In this document: positions 17,930 through 26,104 of the stretch, piece by piece
How positions within the stretch are numbered: position 1 is the stretch's first letter
Layout of the letters: each line of letters begins with the position of its first letter
Assembly: GCA_964502145.1 (NCBI GenBank)
Contig: CAZCVI010000021.1
Coordinates: forward strand, 1-64,000
Origin: CAZCVI01 sp964502145
GTDB lineage: Bacteria > Acidobacteriota > Aminicenantia > UBA2199
Direction: 5' to 3'
Length of the DNA: 64,000 nucleotides
Made by a program: the position numbers and the translations under genes
The notes under the pieces: generated by a model
The model's database searches: none
Told to the model about the DNA's origin: nothing
The model's input: only the letters and a program-made list of their open reading frames with translations

Positions 17930-18172
17930 ATGAACAACATCAAGAAAATAAGTGTCGAGGAACTGAAGGATGCTAAAGGGGGTCTCCCTTACGAAAAACC
18001 TGTTCTAATAGTAATGGCGGCACAAGAAAATTGTAATGCCGGGGATTGTAACTCTAACGGTGATTGCATTTCTGGGTGCTATAACTTTGGCGGTGGTTGC
18101 ATTGACGGGGAATATAACAACAAAACTATTTGCAGTAATGGATACTATGACTCCGGTTATTGCGAGCTTTAA
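17930..18172 (+). CDS. RiPP precursor peptide B, Scm-type, Cys-rich repeat core
   Basis: An 80-residue precursor. It shares with precursor A the leader (ISVEELKDAKGG), the YEKPVL motif at 21-26 and the C-terminal SGYCEL. The core (about 35-80) has seven Cys at 35, 40, 46, 50, 57, 68 and 78, and degenerate C-x2-G-x-Y-N units (CISGCYN, CIDGEYN, CSNGYYD). An ATG further upstream is in frame, but GGAGGAAAC and the conserved leader fix the start at 17,930. It faces the radical SAM operon and shares its terminator. Confidence 0.85.
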   Translation: MNNIKKISVEELKDAKGGLPYEKPVLIVMAAQENCNAGDCNSNGDCISGCYNFGGGCIDGEYNNKTICSNGYYDSGYCEL

Positions 18173-18197
18173 TCTTAGCCTAAATAACTATTAATTT

Positions 18198-18244
18198 CTC
18201 ACCCGGCAGCCTGCGAACAAGCAGTTGCTGCCAGGTGAGTTTTT
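18198..18244. terminator. Bidirectional terminator between precursor B and the radical SAM operon
   Basis: Same CTCACCCGGCAGC / GCTGCCAGGTGAG hairpin as after precursor A. The plus-strand side ends in a T-run. The minus-strand gene stop lies 5 nt to the right. Confidence 0.75.
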
Positions 18245-18248
18245 CCAT

Positions 18249-19358
18249 TCAATTTCTGGGGGATGTTACTGTTTTCATTCTGGTTTCAGGAAATAATCCC
18301 TTTTCAAGAGCTTGATTGCAAAACCAATATGGAGCCCAAATATCTTTTGAAGAGAAATAATTTTGAGCAATACATGATCCAAAACAAAAGTTATTCATTA
18401 AACAATTTCCACAAATTCCTTTAAATTTATCGGGAATTCCTTCTCGTAACTCATTAAGGACTGGGGTATTTTCCCAAACATCTTCTAACGCATCCTTTGA
18501 GGCATCGCCGAAGACGAGTTCCGGGATGTGGTTCCCAATACCGCAAAGCGCATATAAGCCATTGGATAAGACTCCCATAATGCCAAGAACTCCACAAGTA
18601 ATTCCGCCATGGCCACCCTTTCCAAACATCTTGCCCAACGGGTGAAACGCTGGGGGCTGATGGTAAAATAGATTCAGCTTCGTGGAGGGAGCGAGCGTGT
18701 GTTGAACCCATTTTCCTAATTGGACAAGTTCTTCGATAGTTAAAGATTCACCGGTTTCAGTTATTTTTTTTCCTCTTCCCGTGGGCTGAATTAAGTTGAA
18801 TTTTACCGACCCTGCGCCTATTGATTCAGCCAATCGGACAACATCTTCCATTTGTTCCTTGTTATGCCGCATGATGGACATGATAAACTGGGGTTTGAGC
18901 CCCGCCTTTACAAGGTATTTGATCGCCGTTATGGTGGCATTAAAACTACCCGGTATACCCCGGACCCAATCATGAGACTCGGCATTTGCGCCATCTACGC
19001 TAATTGCTATAAACGGCTCTTTACACCTGGAAATTTTTTCAGCCAATTCCTCTGTGCAAAGAACACCGTTTGACTCTATGTTAAGTTTGAGCTCTTGTTC
19101 TTTAATAAAATCAAGGATTTCACCAATCCTAGGGTGCATTAATGGTTCGCCGCCAGTAAGTTTGATAGTGTCTAGGCCAAGCGGTTTGGCCTGCTTTACG
19201 ATAGACTTCATGAGTTCCACCGGGAAATTGGCATAAACATTCGTCTCATCTTGGAGTTTCGGGCTAATCCAGCAATGACGACAAGCCAAGTTACATCCTT
19301 CCGTAAGGTAGAAATACATTTTTTTTAATGGATAACGTTTCTTTTCTTCTAAATTCAT
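18249..19358 (-). CDS. Radical SAM/SPASM peptide-modifying enzyme, ScmF-like
   Basis: A 369-residue enzyme. The radical SAM 4Fe-4S motif is Cys22-x3-Cys26-x2-Cys29 (GCNLACRHCW), followed by TGGEPLMHP. A C-terminal SPASM/twitch domain has Cys-rich segments (GITCGV, CGIGNH, CGNCLMNNFCFGSC). The start MYFYLTEGCNLACRHCW resembles my memory of the SynChlorMet cassette protein ScmF. It should install a radical-derived cross-link or epimerisation on the precursors, but the chemistry cannot be read. It is last in the operon pqqD-like, ScmE-like, ScmF-like, with a 19-bp gap to the gene before it. A 3' duplicate lies at 16,598-17,116. Confidence 0.85.
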   Translation of the reverse strand: MNLEEKKRYPLKKMYFYLTEGCNLACRHCWISPKLQDETNVYANFPVELMKSIVKQAKPLGLDTIKLTGGEPLMHPRIGEILDFIKEQELKLNIESNGVLCTEELAEKISRCKEPFIAISVDGANAESHDWVRGIPGSFNATITAIKYLVKAGLKPQFIMSIMRHNKEQMEDVVRLAESIGAGSVKFNLIQPTGRGKKITETGESLTIEELVQLGKWVQHTLAPSTKLNLFYHQPPAFHPLGKMFGKGGHGGITCGVLGIMGVLSNGLYALCGIGNHIPELVFGDASKDALEDVWENTPVLNELREGIPDKFKGICGNCLMNNFCFGSCIAQNYFSSKDIWAPYWFCNQALEKGLFPETRMKTVTSPRN

Positions 19359-19377
19359 TCTTAACTCCTGTTAGAAA

Positions 19378-20496
19378 TTAATTGTTTTCTACTAAAATTT
19401 GCGCATTGGGTAATCTGCCTCCTGCTTCAAGGAATTGCTTTAAACAGGCAGCCGGGTTAGGGTGTCGGTCATTCCCCAGGAGATTATATGCCAAAGCAGG
19501 GCAATTACCCGTACAATAGTTTATATAGCCGCAGGATCGACAGCTTTCAATTTCCATAAGTGGTATGGAACGCCGTTCTCTTAGTCGGTTAAGTTCCGGG
19601 TGTTCTTGCCAGATTTGTGATAAACTATCATGGTTAATTCGTCCCAATTCAATATGTGGTAGTAAAATGCATGGAACCATAATACCATCAGCGCGAACTC
19701 CCATAAAATAGAAAACACAGCCACAGGCACTAAGATAACCGCAGTTAGGAAATGGGGCACTGTTTTTCAATCGTGCTTGCTCCATTCGTAGGAATTGAAC
19801 CGCATCGAATAAAGGTCCAGATGTCGCGCTAATCCGCCCGTTGTATTTCCTTTTTAACGATAGTAGCGTTTCCATGGCATACAACCGATCGTCTACATCC
19901 AACTGTATTTCACCTGCATATTCACGACATAATCCCATATAGGATACGGAATTAATGGAGAAAAACTTCAGTTTTAATTCTTCTAGTAAGAAATGGGCAA
20001 TTTGAGGCAATTCCTTGTTATTCAGTTTGTGCAGTGTCACACGCACAGAAACAGGCACTTGGTGCTCCTGAAGCATTTTAATTGCCACCACTGTTTTGTC
20101 GAAAGTTCCGCGCCCCCGTAAGGAATCGTGAGTTTTGGCAGTGGATCCATCAATAGACAATTGGACACCATCACAACGTCCGGTATTGTGCAAAAAAAGA
20201 GCGGTCTCGCGATCCAATAGCCCACAGTTACTGAGAAGATCAAAACGCATATTGTTTTTTACGATTCCCTCTACCAATTCTTTGAAATCCGGTCTTAACA
20301 GAGGTTCGCCACCTTGCAAACAAACCTTCATGACCGAATTGCGCCCCAATTCCTGAAAAAAAACCAACCACTCTTCCGTTGTCAATTCATCATCGATATC
20401 ACCGGCACTGGAAAAGTGGTTGCAATATTTGCATCTCTGGTTACATTTACTGGTGATCTCTATATCAACCCGTCTGGGTGAATTTATAACTTTCAT
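19378..20496 (-). CDS. Radical SAM/SPASM peptide-modifying enzyme, ScmE-like
   Basis: A 372-residue enzyme with Cys18-x3-Cys22-x2-Cys25 (SKCNQRCKYC), then QGGEPLLRPDF and LSIDGSTAKTHDSLRG. A SPASM domain carries CGYLSACGC, VRADGIMVPC and CRSCGYINYCTGNCPALAY. The run PHIELGRINHD and NCPALAYNLLG matches what I recall of ScmE from SynChlorMet cassettes. Two SPASM enzymes with one PqqD-like protein and repeat-core precursors is the layout of that cassette. The preceding gene is 18 bp away on the same strand. No ScmC-like protein, protease or transporter is seen in the window. Confidence 0.85.
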   Translation of the reverse strand: MKVINSPRRVDIEITSKCNQRCKYCNHFSSAGDIDDELTTEEWLVFFQELGRNSVMKVCLQGGEPLLRPDFKELVEGIVKNNMRFDLLSNCGLLDRETALFLHNTGRCDGVQLSIDGSTAKTHDSLRGRGTFDKTVVAIKMLQEHQVPVSVRVTLHKLNNKELPQIAHFLLEELKLKFFSINSVSYMGLCREYAGEIQLDVDDRLYAMETLLSLKRKYNGRISATSGPLFDAVQFLRMEQARLKNSAPFPNCGYLSACGCVFYFMGVRADGIMVPCILLPHIELGRINHDSLSQIWQEHPELNRLRERRSIPLMEIESCRSCGYINYCTGNCPALAYNLLGNDRHPNPAACLKQFLEAGGRLPNAQILVENN

Positions 20497-20514
20497 TGAA
20501 GAGCTCCTGCAGAT

Positions 20515-20814
20515 TTAAGCAATAGTAACCAAATCTTTTTGAACCAGATCTTGGATGAAGCTCCTTACATCCTCGCCAACGTTATCGGGTGCATTGATAC
20601 ACTTTTCACGCACTTTTTCCACTAACTGGTTGAATGTGTTTTCCTCATTCATGTTTTCCCAAATAACGACACTTATCTGGTTAAGACCGAAAACAGCACC
20701 TGTATCAGGTTTATATAACAATGCCCAGTCATCAGACTCCTTCCTCAGTACAATCGATGGATTTGGGGTGACTTTACTATTGGTGTGAATTTTTGAAGCG
20801 ACCGTATCATTCAT
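20515..20814 (-). CDS. PqqD-like peptide chaperone (RRE), ScmD-like
   Basis: A 99-residue PqqD-fold protein. The key stretch is ALLYKPDTGAVFGLNQISVV followed by IWENMNEENTFNQLVEKV, the usual PqqD pattern where a beta-hairpin and helix hold the leader peptide. It should bind the YEKPVL leader motif of the two precursors and present the core to the radical SAM enzymes. GGAGGAAAAC precedes the ATG. It is first in the modification operon. The upstream gap holds a possible -10 (ATATAATTAC in minus orientation near 20,893-20,898), but no good -35. Confidence 0.85.
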   Translation of the reverse strand: MNDTVASKIHTNSKVTPNPSIVLRKESDDWALLYKPDTGAVFGLNQISVVIWENMNEENTFNQLVEKVREKCINAPDNVGEDVRSFIQDLVQKDLVTIA

Positions 20815-21480
20815 GTTTTCCTCCTGTTCCTCTCGTTTGTACGGGTTTGAGAGGTAGCATTACCTAGTTTCTTTCGCTAATAACCAAACGTAATTATATA
20901 AAAACATTTATTTTACTAAAAACTATTAATACCACATATGAGTCGAAAAATCAATGCAACGGAGGACGGAATTTTATTTTTATACTTTATGCGACCCGAT
21001 GTTCTGGTTTAGGCTATCCAGATCGAGTGTTTATAATACACTTTAGGACTTCCCCAGCCTTTTGGGAATCCTATGATCAACGACAATTATATTTTCCCCA
21101 TAGCGACATTTAAAATGATTTGAAGCAGCGTCGTTTTTACCCCCTGGAATTCAATGGGTTCAAAATTAAAGCTATGGCCTTGTTACGCAACTCATTGAGC
21201 ACTCGTATTTTTTGCAATTCGATGTTGTTTCGTGGCCATTATTCCCAGCCCTATGGAGCAAGGAATGTTTCCCAACATCAATTCTATAACACGGCCCCCT
21301 CTTTCAAACTCACAGGCTCCTTTGAGACGGTTTTGCTTGTCCCAGTTCGTTAAAATTCAGCTCAGGTGCCTTCATATTCACTTAATGCTATCCCCTCTGA
21401 TTCCAATTACTGGGACCAATCCTCGTCTGCTGTAATTTTTTCCAATTGTCTCAAAATTTTGCCATTAAATTGTCTTGGGT
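20815..21480. other. Gene-free AT-rich gap
   Basis: Short frames such as 21,120-21,353 have no RBS or family features and look like chance. The right part appears to be decayed nuclease gene sequence that joins the Rpn remnant (LDF stop, then TQDNLMAKF in the same minus frame, about 21,445-21,480). Confidence 0.5.
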
Positions 21481-21600
21481 CTAAAAATCAAGTGAAACAA
21501 TCTTTTCGTCTATGATGGTAGAAATCACGCCCTTGGCGATTTTGACATTGACCATAAGGTATTTGAACACTTGGTCATAGATGGGGTTAGCAAACAGCAT
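21481..21600 (-). pseudogene. N-terminal remnant of an Rpn-type PD-(D/E)XK nuclease
   Basis: Begins with a good RBS (AAAAGGAG) and ATG at 21,600, then MLFANPIYDQVFKYLMVN, a typical start of Rpn/transposase-like nucleases. After 39 codons there is a TAG following LDF. The frame then continues as TQDNLMAKF before another stop, so the gene is broken. The intact family tail at 1-315 shows that such elements are present in this genome. Confidence 0.6.
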
Positions 21601-21685
21601 TGTTTTTTCTCCTTTTTTGTCAACTTTTTTATTGATTGGAAAAATACCCGCCTTTCCCCAGGTGTTTTCTCGCGGAGGATTAAAA

Positions 21686-22080
21686 TAATGTGGCAAGATG
21701 TCGCGTCTACAATTTAATTGGCAAGGGGTTCTTGATTTTTTCCTGCTTTCCGAATGAGATTATTTTAGACTATTGCAAAAAGTATCTGAACCGTGATGCG
21801 TGGGATTAAAGGATGACCAGGACAAAAAAAAAGAAAAAAACCCGGGCTACCTGCCATGCGTCACTCAACTTTCTGAATGAAGTGGCAAAAACGCAATTAG
21901 GATGCTGATACTACATTGAATTCTGATTGTTCTAACGCGTTTATCTTCTCTTGAAAAAAACAAACCCAAGAAAACATCAAGACGCGGCATCCATTTAGCA
22001 GGACAATCCTGGTCATCCTTTAATCCCACGCATCACGGTTCAGATACTAGTGGAACAACTGTGGAAAGGCTAATTTCTAT
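21686..22080. repeat. Inverted pair of dispersed repeats
   Basis: AGTATCTGAACCGTGATGCGTGGGATTAAAGG...CCAGGAC (21781-21822), with a tail of A-runs and CCCGGGCTACCTGCC (21841-21855), is the reverse complement of 22006-22050 plus the unit at 24,839-24,910. GTCGCGTCTAC at 21700-21710 is the dispersed GTAGACGCGAC repeat in minus orientation. Confidence 0.7.
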
Positions 22081-22394
22081 GGATATTCTCTTTCATTCCA
22101 TTTTCTGCTATAATCTACCTGCAATGTACAAGGAAAAAATTATGAAAAGCAAAAATGACACCATGGAAGATTTTATTGGCTCGGAAGATATGCGCGAAGC
22201 AATTCAGGGCATCCATAACTATTGACATTAACTCTCTCCTATAATAGAATTACTATCACTAAAAGAGGACATTGTGCAATGGTAAGATTTGGCATTAATA
22301 TTGCTTTTGTTTTTCTGTTTGTTGTTCCATGAGAAATGGAATAATAAACATGTAATAATAGCAATTATAAAAAATCTTATAGGAGAATTAGAGA
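22081..22394. other. Gap with a very short possible ORF
   Basis: An ORF at 22142-22225 (27 codons, MKSKNDTMEDFIGSEDMREA) follows AAGGAAAAAATT. It could be a remnant or a tiny protein; I do not recognise it. A TTGACA at 22223-22228 (TATTGACATTAACTC) is followed 16 bp later by TAGAAT, a plausible promoter for what follows. Confidence 0.35.
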
Positions 22395-22535
22395 ATGTCG
22401 CAATTGAGAGTAACGGTGTGTATTGTGTTGTTTGTTTGGATGCCAGCACTGGTTTCAGCCCAGTCATTTTATTTACCGGATCAACCTGCCAGTAAGGCAA
22501 AGATGTCCTTAACGTTTTTTCACCCCATGTTTTAA
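22395..22535 (+). pseudogene. Possible remnant of a secreted protein gene (signal peptide only)
   Basis: AGGAGAATTAGAGA precedes an ATG whose 46 codons encode a convincing signal peptide (VTVCIVLFVWMPALVSAQS) and then stop. The stop lies 11 bp before the LRR gene. It is either a truncated exported protein or a small secreted leader gene. Confidence 0.35.
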
Positions 22536-22545
22536 AGGAGACACC

Positions 22546-24711
22546 ATGAAGAAGTATACATTTGGTATTATGATCGTTATTTTGCTCCAGGTAACTGGTT
22601 TTGTTTTTGGCGCTATTCCCCATGCCGAACGGGAGGCATTAATTGCCTTGTATAATAGCACCAATGGGGAGAGTTGGATAACCAACAGTGGTTGGAAAAC
22701 CCCTCCGTTAGATACCGATGGGTTCGCTATGCCAGGAACGGAAGAGAGTTGGGTCGGGGTAACCGTTACAGCCGATCATGTAACACACCTTGATATGAAT
22801 CACAATAACTTGCGGGGCACTATTCCTGCACAATTGGGCGCTCTTACCGAGATCACATACTTGTTGTTGGGGTACAACCAATTGACTGGCAGCATCCCCC
22901 CCCAATTGGCGAATATCACCCAGTTGCAAGTGTTGTTGCTGTCCAGCAACGAACTGAGCGGTTCCATCCCACCCGAATTAGGGAACCTGCCCAATATCAA
23001 TCGCCTTTACCTCGAAAACAATCGCTTAAGTGGCACTATCCCCAAAGAATTATGCAACCTACCCAATTTGGATCACCTCTGGTTATCTTACAATCAATTG
23101 ACCGGAAGTATCCCTAAAGAATTGAGTAATCTCAAAAAGCTAACCTATCTGTGGTTAGACTCTAATCAACTAACCGGAACTATCCCCCCTGAATTAGGCA
23201 ATATCAGTAATTTGTATTCGCTTTTCTTGTTCCAAAACCAATTAAGTGGCAGCATTCCTGCTGAATTAGGTAATCTGAGTAGTTTGAATATATTGTTGTT
23301 GAGCCGCAACCAATTAAGTGGTAACATACCCAAGGAATTAGGCAATCTCTCCGCCTTGCAATCGTTGGCCATATCCGAAAATCTATTAAGCGGCTCTATT
23401 CCTTCCGAGTTAGGCAATTGCCGCAAAATGCAATCTCTATTTATCAATAACAATCAACTGGAGGGTAACGTCCCCTCCAGTTTTACTAATTATACCCTCA
23501 TGACTTATTTAAATATTAGCTATAACTGTATTACCCCCGAGAATGCAGCGGTTGAAAGCTGGCTCAATATTCATGACCCAGGTTGGGAAACCACCCAGTG
23601 CTTGGAAAAAGTTGCCCCCTTTGGAGAATTTGCCACACCCATTGATGGTGCTATTGTCAGTGGTAGTATTGCAGTCACAGGCTGGGCTCTGGATGATTAT
23701 GGAATGGCCAACGTTAAAATATACTATGAACAAGATCACTCATTGGTATTTATTGGTGATGCCATCTTCGTTGAAGGAGCGAGACCCGATGTGGCAATAG
23801 CCTATCCTGAATATCCAGAAAATACTCGCGCTGGCTGGGGTTATATGTTGCTAACCCATTTTCTGCCCAACGGCGGGAATGGCACCTATGTACTGCACGC
23901 CATAGCAACCGATAAATATAATAAAACGACAGTCCTCGGTACTAAAACAATTACCATCTCCAATGCTACCGCAGTAAAACCCTTTGGCGCGATTGATACA
24001 CCCACGCAAGGTGGTATAGCCTCTGGATATAACTATGTCAATTGGGGCTGGGTGCTTACCCCCCAACCCAACAAAATCCCTACCTCTGGTGCTACTATTA
24101 ATGTTTTTATTGATGGTGTAAAAGTTGGGCATCCCACCTATAATATTTATAGAGCCGATATTGCCACGCTTTTTCCTTTTTATGCCAACAGTAATGGGGC
24201 CATTGGTTATTTCACCTGGAATACCATGCCTTACAGTTATGGATTGCATACCATCCAATGGAGCGCCACCGATAATGCGGGGAACATTGATGGGATTGGT
24301 AGTCGCTATTTTATGGTGCAAAACATGTGGGGGGATTCAACCCAAAGGATTAATACCCCTTTAACCTCTTTAAATAAGAAGGCGGATGCCATCCCAGAAT
24401 TAGCGCTAAACGATTTCGCCGCGTTACAGGAAGAAAACACATCATCCCACCTGGTCATTAAAGAATTAGAACGGGTGGAAATTAAAGTATGTGACAATCC
24501 AGTGAACCTACAGGGTTATCTCATCGGACCCGATAAATTAGGGAGATTGCCAATTGGTTCTACTTTGAACTCCTCCGGCACTTTTTACTGGTCACCTGGG
24601 CCTGGGTTTTTGGGTCGTTACGCGCTTGTTTTTGTGTGGACAGACCCGAATGGTTTATGCTATAAAAAGTATGTTGAAATTGAGATTAAACCGAAATTCG
24701 ACAGTCAGTAA
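22546..24711 (+). CDS. Secreted leucine-rich-repeat protein (plant-type LRR) with Ig-like domains
   Basis: A 721-residue exported protein with a signal peptide (1-23). About ten plant-type LRRs (about 80-320) follow the pattern L-x-x-N-x-L-x-G-x-I-P-x-E-L-G-N. Two Ig-like regions come next: 345-470, starting PFGEFATPIDG, and 470-600, starting PFGAIDTPTQGG. A final beta-rich domain (about 640-721) has LGRYALVFVWTDPNG. Such LRRs mediate binding to proteins or surfaces. AAAGGAGACACC precedes the ATG. No anchor is visible. The repeats are near-identical at motif level and probably grew by unequal exchange. Confidence 0.85.
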   Translation: MKKYTFGIMIVILLQVTGFVFGAIPHAEREALIALYNSTNGESWITNSGWKTPPLDTDGFAMPGTEESWVGVTVTADHVTHLDMNHNNLRGTIPAQLGALTEITYLLLGYNQLTGSIPPQLANITQLQVLLLSSNELSGSIPPELGNLPNINRLYLENNRLSGTIPKELCNLPNLDHLWLSYNQLTGSIPKELSNLKKLTYLWLDSNQLTGTIPPELGNISNLYSLFLFQNQLSGSIPAELGNLSSLNILLLSRNQLSGNIPKELGNLSALQSLAISENLLSGSIPSELGNCRKMQSLFINNNQLEGNVPSSFTNYTLMTYLNISYNCITPENAAVESWLNIHDPGWETTQCLEKVAPFGEFATPIDGAIVSGSIAVTGWALDDYGMANVKIYYEQDHSLVFIGDAIFVEGARPDVAIAYPEYPENTRAGWGYMLLTHFLPNGGNGTYVLHAIATDKYNKTTVLGTKTITISNATAVKPFGAIDTPTQGGIASGYNYVNWGWVLTPQPNKIPTSGATINVFIDGVKVGHPTYNIYRADIATLFPFYANSNGAIGYFTWNTMPYSYGLHTIQWSATDNAGNIDGIGSRYFMVQNMWGDSTQRINTPLTSLNKKADAIPELALNDFAALQEENTSSHLVIKELERVEIKVCDNPVNLQGYLIGPDKLGRLPIGSTLNSSGTFYWSPGPGFLGRYALVFVWTDPNGLCYKKYVEIEIKPKFDSQ

Positions 24712-24736
24712 AATGCAAGATATATCTATCTAATAA

Positions 24737-24952
24737 GTAGACGCGACATCCCTGTCACATTATTTTAGTTCACCGCCGATCAATGCGGCAAGGATGCCGC
24801 GTCTACTTTAACCCAAAACCAACCCCGACTCCGCACTAAGTGGCAGGTAGCCCGGTTCTTTTTCTTTTTTTTTATCCTGGTCATCCTTTAATCCCACGTA
24901 TCACGGTTCAGATACTATTGGAACGACTATGGAAAGGCTAATTTCTATGGGT
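24737..24952. repeat. Two dispersed repeats: GTAGACGCGAC palindrome and CAGGTAGCCCGG unit
   Basis: GTAGACGCGACATCCCTGTC (24737-24756) and GCGGCAAGGATGCCGCGTCTAC (24785-24806) form an inverted pair. GGCAGGTAGCCCGG...TCCTGGTCATCCTTTAATCCCACG (24842-24898), then ATCACGGTTCAGATACTA...AATTTCTATGG, repeats 22006-22082. A partial copy lies at 26,815-26,845. No gene is seen from 24,712 to 25,124. Confidence 0.7.
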
Positions 24953-25111
24953 ATCTATTCAATTTTTGGGCATGATCATCTCCTGATTGCTGAATCATTA
25001 CTGGCAAAAAACAGAATAGATACCTATTTGGCGGGTAGATATGTTGATTTTCGCAGCAAACCGTTGGTCCAGAAAAATTTTTATAACCAACAATGAATCG
25101 ATATTCTGTGG

Positions 25112-25117
25112 TATAAT
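25112..25117 (+). promoter_or_regulatory. -10 box of the AbiEii-like pair
   Basis: TATAAT ends 7 nt before the ATG at 25,125, so transcription should begin at or next to the start codon. No RBS is present. The -35 region is weak. Confidence 0.45.
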
Positions 25118-25124
25118 AAAGAGC

Positions 25125-25298
25125 ATGGAACGAATAGTGCATATCTCTCAAAATTTTGCAGAAGCTGATGAATGGGACATCCAGCAAAGTTTGTCCATGA
25201 CCCCAGAAGAAAGATTGATCGCAGCCAGACAGCTAGCGTTGAGGGTTTATGGCGAAGCGCAACCGGATATTAGAGCGTATCATAACAAAATCGCATGA
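25125..25298 (+). CDS. Small putative antitoxin-like protein
   Basis: A 57-residue protein with a helical body (MTPEERLIAARQLALRVYG). It overlaps the following nucleotidyltransferase gene by ATGA, so the two are translated together. Small proteins with a TPEERL segment of this type often sit directly before AbiEii/DUF6036-like nucleotidyltransferases. A longer in-frame start at 25,041 has no RBS and lies upstream of the TATAAT, so 25,125 is preferred. Function is inferred from context only. Confidence 0.55.
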   Translation: MERIVHISQNFAEADEWDIQQSLSMTPEERLIAARQLALRVYGEAQPDIRAYHNKIA

Positions 25299-25804
25299 AC
25301 GGATTATCGTTTTCTTCCGATGTCAAGGATTTTATAGAACTACTGGCGAAATACAAGGTTCGATATGTGATTGTCGGTGGGGAAGCGGTTATATACTATG
25401 GTTTTGTTCGTCTGACAGGTGATATCGATTTCTTCTATGAATCCTCGGCGGAAAACGCAAATAGACTATTCTCCGTACTCTTGGAATTCTGGCGTGGGGC
25501 TATTCCAGGGATAAAAAAAGCAGATGAGTTGCTTGGCGAAAAGATAATCATTCAATTTGGAATAATTCCAAATAGAATTGACCTGATCACTTCAATAGAC
25601 GGGGTAGAATTTAAAGAAGTATGGGAAAATCGTATTGAGGAAAAAATAGTGGTTGGTGATAAAGAGTATCCCTTAAATCTAATCGGCTTAGAGCAGTTAA
25701 TTCAAAACAAAGAGAGTGCAAAAAGGGATAAAGATTTGGTGGACTTGAAGTATCTGGTGGCTATAAAAAAGAAAGCCCATCGGAATAAGGAGAAAAAAAT
25801 ATGA
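25295..25804 (+). CDS. AbiEii/DUF6036-like nucleotidyltransferase
   Basis: A 169-residue protein. RYVIVGGEAVIYYGFVRLTG then DIDFFYE gives the GG...DxD-type nucleotidyltransferase core. Asp/Glu residues in the NRIDLITSIDGVEF segment may complete the site. A later LIQNKESAKRDKDLVDLKYL is a typical family C-terminus. Members serve as toxin or antitoxin components that modify tRNA or proteins. It is paired with the small ORF before it through a 4-base overlap. Confidence 0.75.
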   Translation: MNGLSFSSDVKDFIELLAKYKVRYVIVGGEAVIYYGFVRLTGDIDFFYESSAENANRLFSVLLEFWRGAIPGIKKADELLGEKIIIQFGIIPNRIDLITSIDGVEFKEVWENRIEEKIVVGDKEYPLNLIGLEQLIQNKESAKRDKDLVDLKYLVAIKKKAHRNKEKKI

Positions 25805-25896
25805 CGTTAAGAATAATCGGAAGAAAAGTAGATGGCAAGGGAGCAAATACACACTATAAGCTGAGTGATAATACCATCTGTCGATTATTACCTTGA
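25801..25896 (+). CDS. Very small ORF, overlaps the nucleotidyltransferase stop
   Basis: ATGA overlap with the previous stop, and 31 codons (MTLRIIGRKVDGKGANTHYK then LSDNTICRLLP). It may be a truncated gene; the DNA after it (25,897-26,069) has no further support. A minus-strand frame at 25,854-26,075 lacks an RBS and is not called. Confidence 0.25.
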   Translation: MTLRIIGRKVDGKGANTHYKLSDNTICRLLP

Positions 25897-26069
25897 TCTC
25901 TGCCAAAGAAAAAACATTGAACCGGAAAAACCATTCTCCAGGGCGTGTGAAACGGCATTTTAGGAAAAAATAATGTTTTCGGGGCTGGTTTCGCGGGCTT
26001 GGATTCATAAGGCTTTTTGGTCTCTTCAAAATCTATGAGCCTATTCCACCGTCCATAATTTTTTTTAAG

Positions 26070-26098
26070 TTGCAAAAAAAGCTGTTCAATTATATAAT
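26070..26098 (+). promoter_or_regulatory. Leaderless promoter of the MNT-HEPN pair
   Basis: TTGCAA (26070-26075), 17-nt spacer, TATAAT (26093-26098), then 6 nt to the ATG at 26,105. The predicted start of transcription is the A of the ATG. No RBS is seen. Confidence 0.65.
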
Positions 26099-26104
26099 AG
26101 ACTC

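Larger units (their letters stand above)
17449..18768. repeat. Right copy of the ~1.3-kb RiPP duplication
   Basis: Corresponds to 15,817-17,116. It covers the upstream leader region, the precursor gene, the terminator and the 3' half of the radical SAM gene. The part downstream of the precursor looks identical between copies, the upstream part has scattered differences, and the core of the precursor is quite different. Confidence 0.85.

Noticed and set aside
16312..18172. Lasso peptide or lanthipeptide
   Set aside because: YxxPxL recalls lasso leaders, but no lasso cyclase (asparagine synthetase-like), B2 protease or LanM/LanBC is present.
21120..21353. A 77-residue plus-strand ORF
   Set aside because: No RBS, no composition or family support, and it sits in a decayed region.
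25854..26075. A 73-residue minus-strand ORF
   Set aside because: No RBS and it overlaps the promoter of the MNT-HEPN pair.
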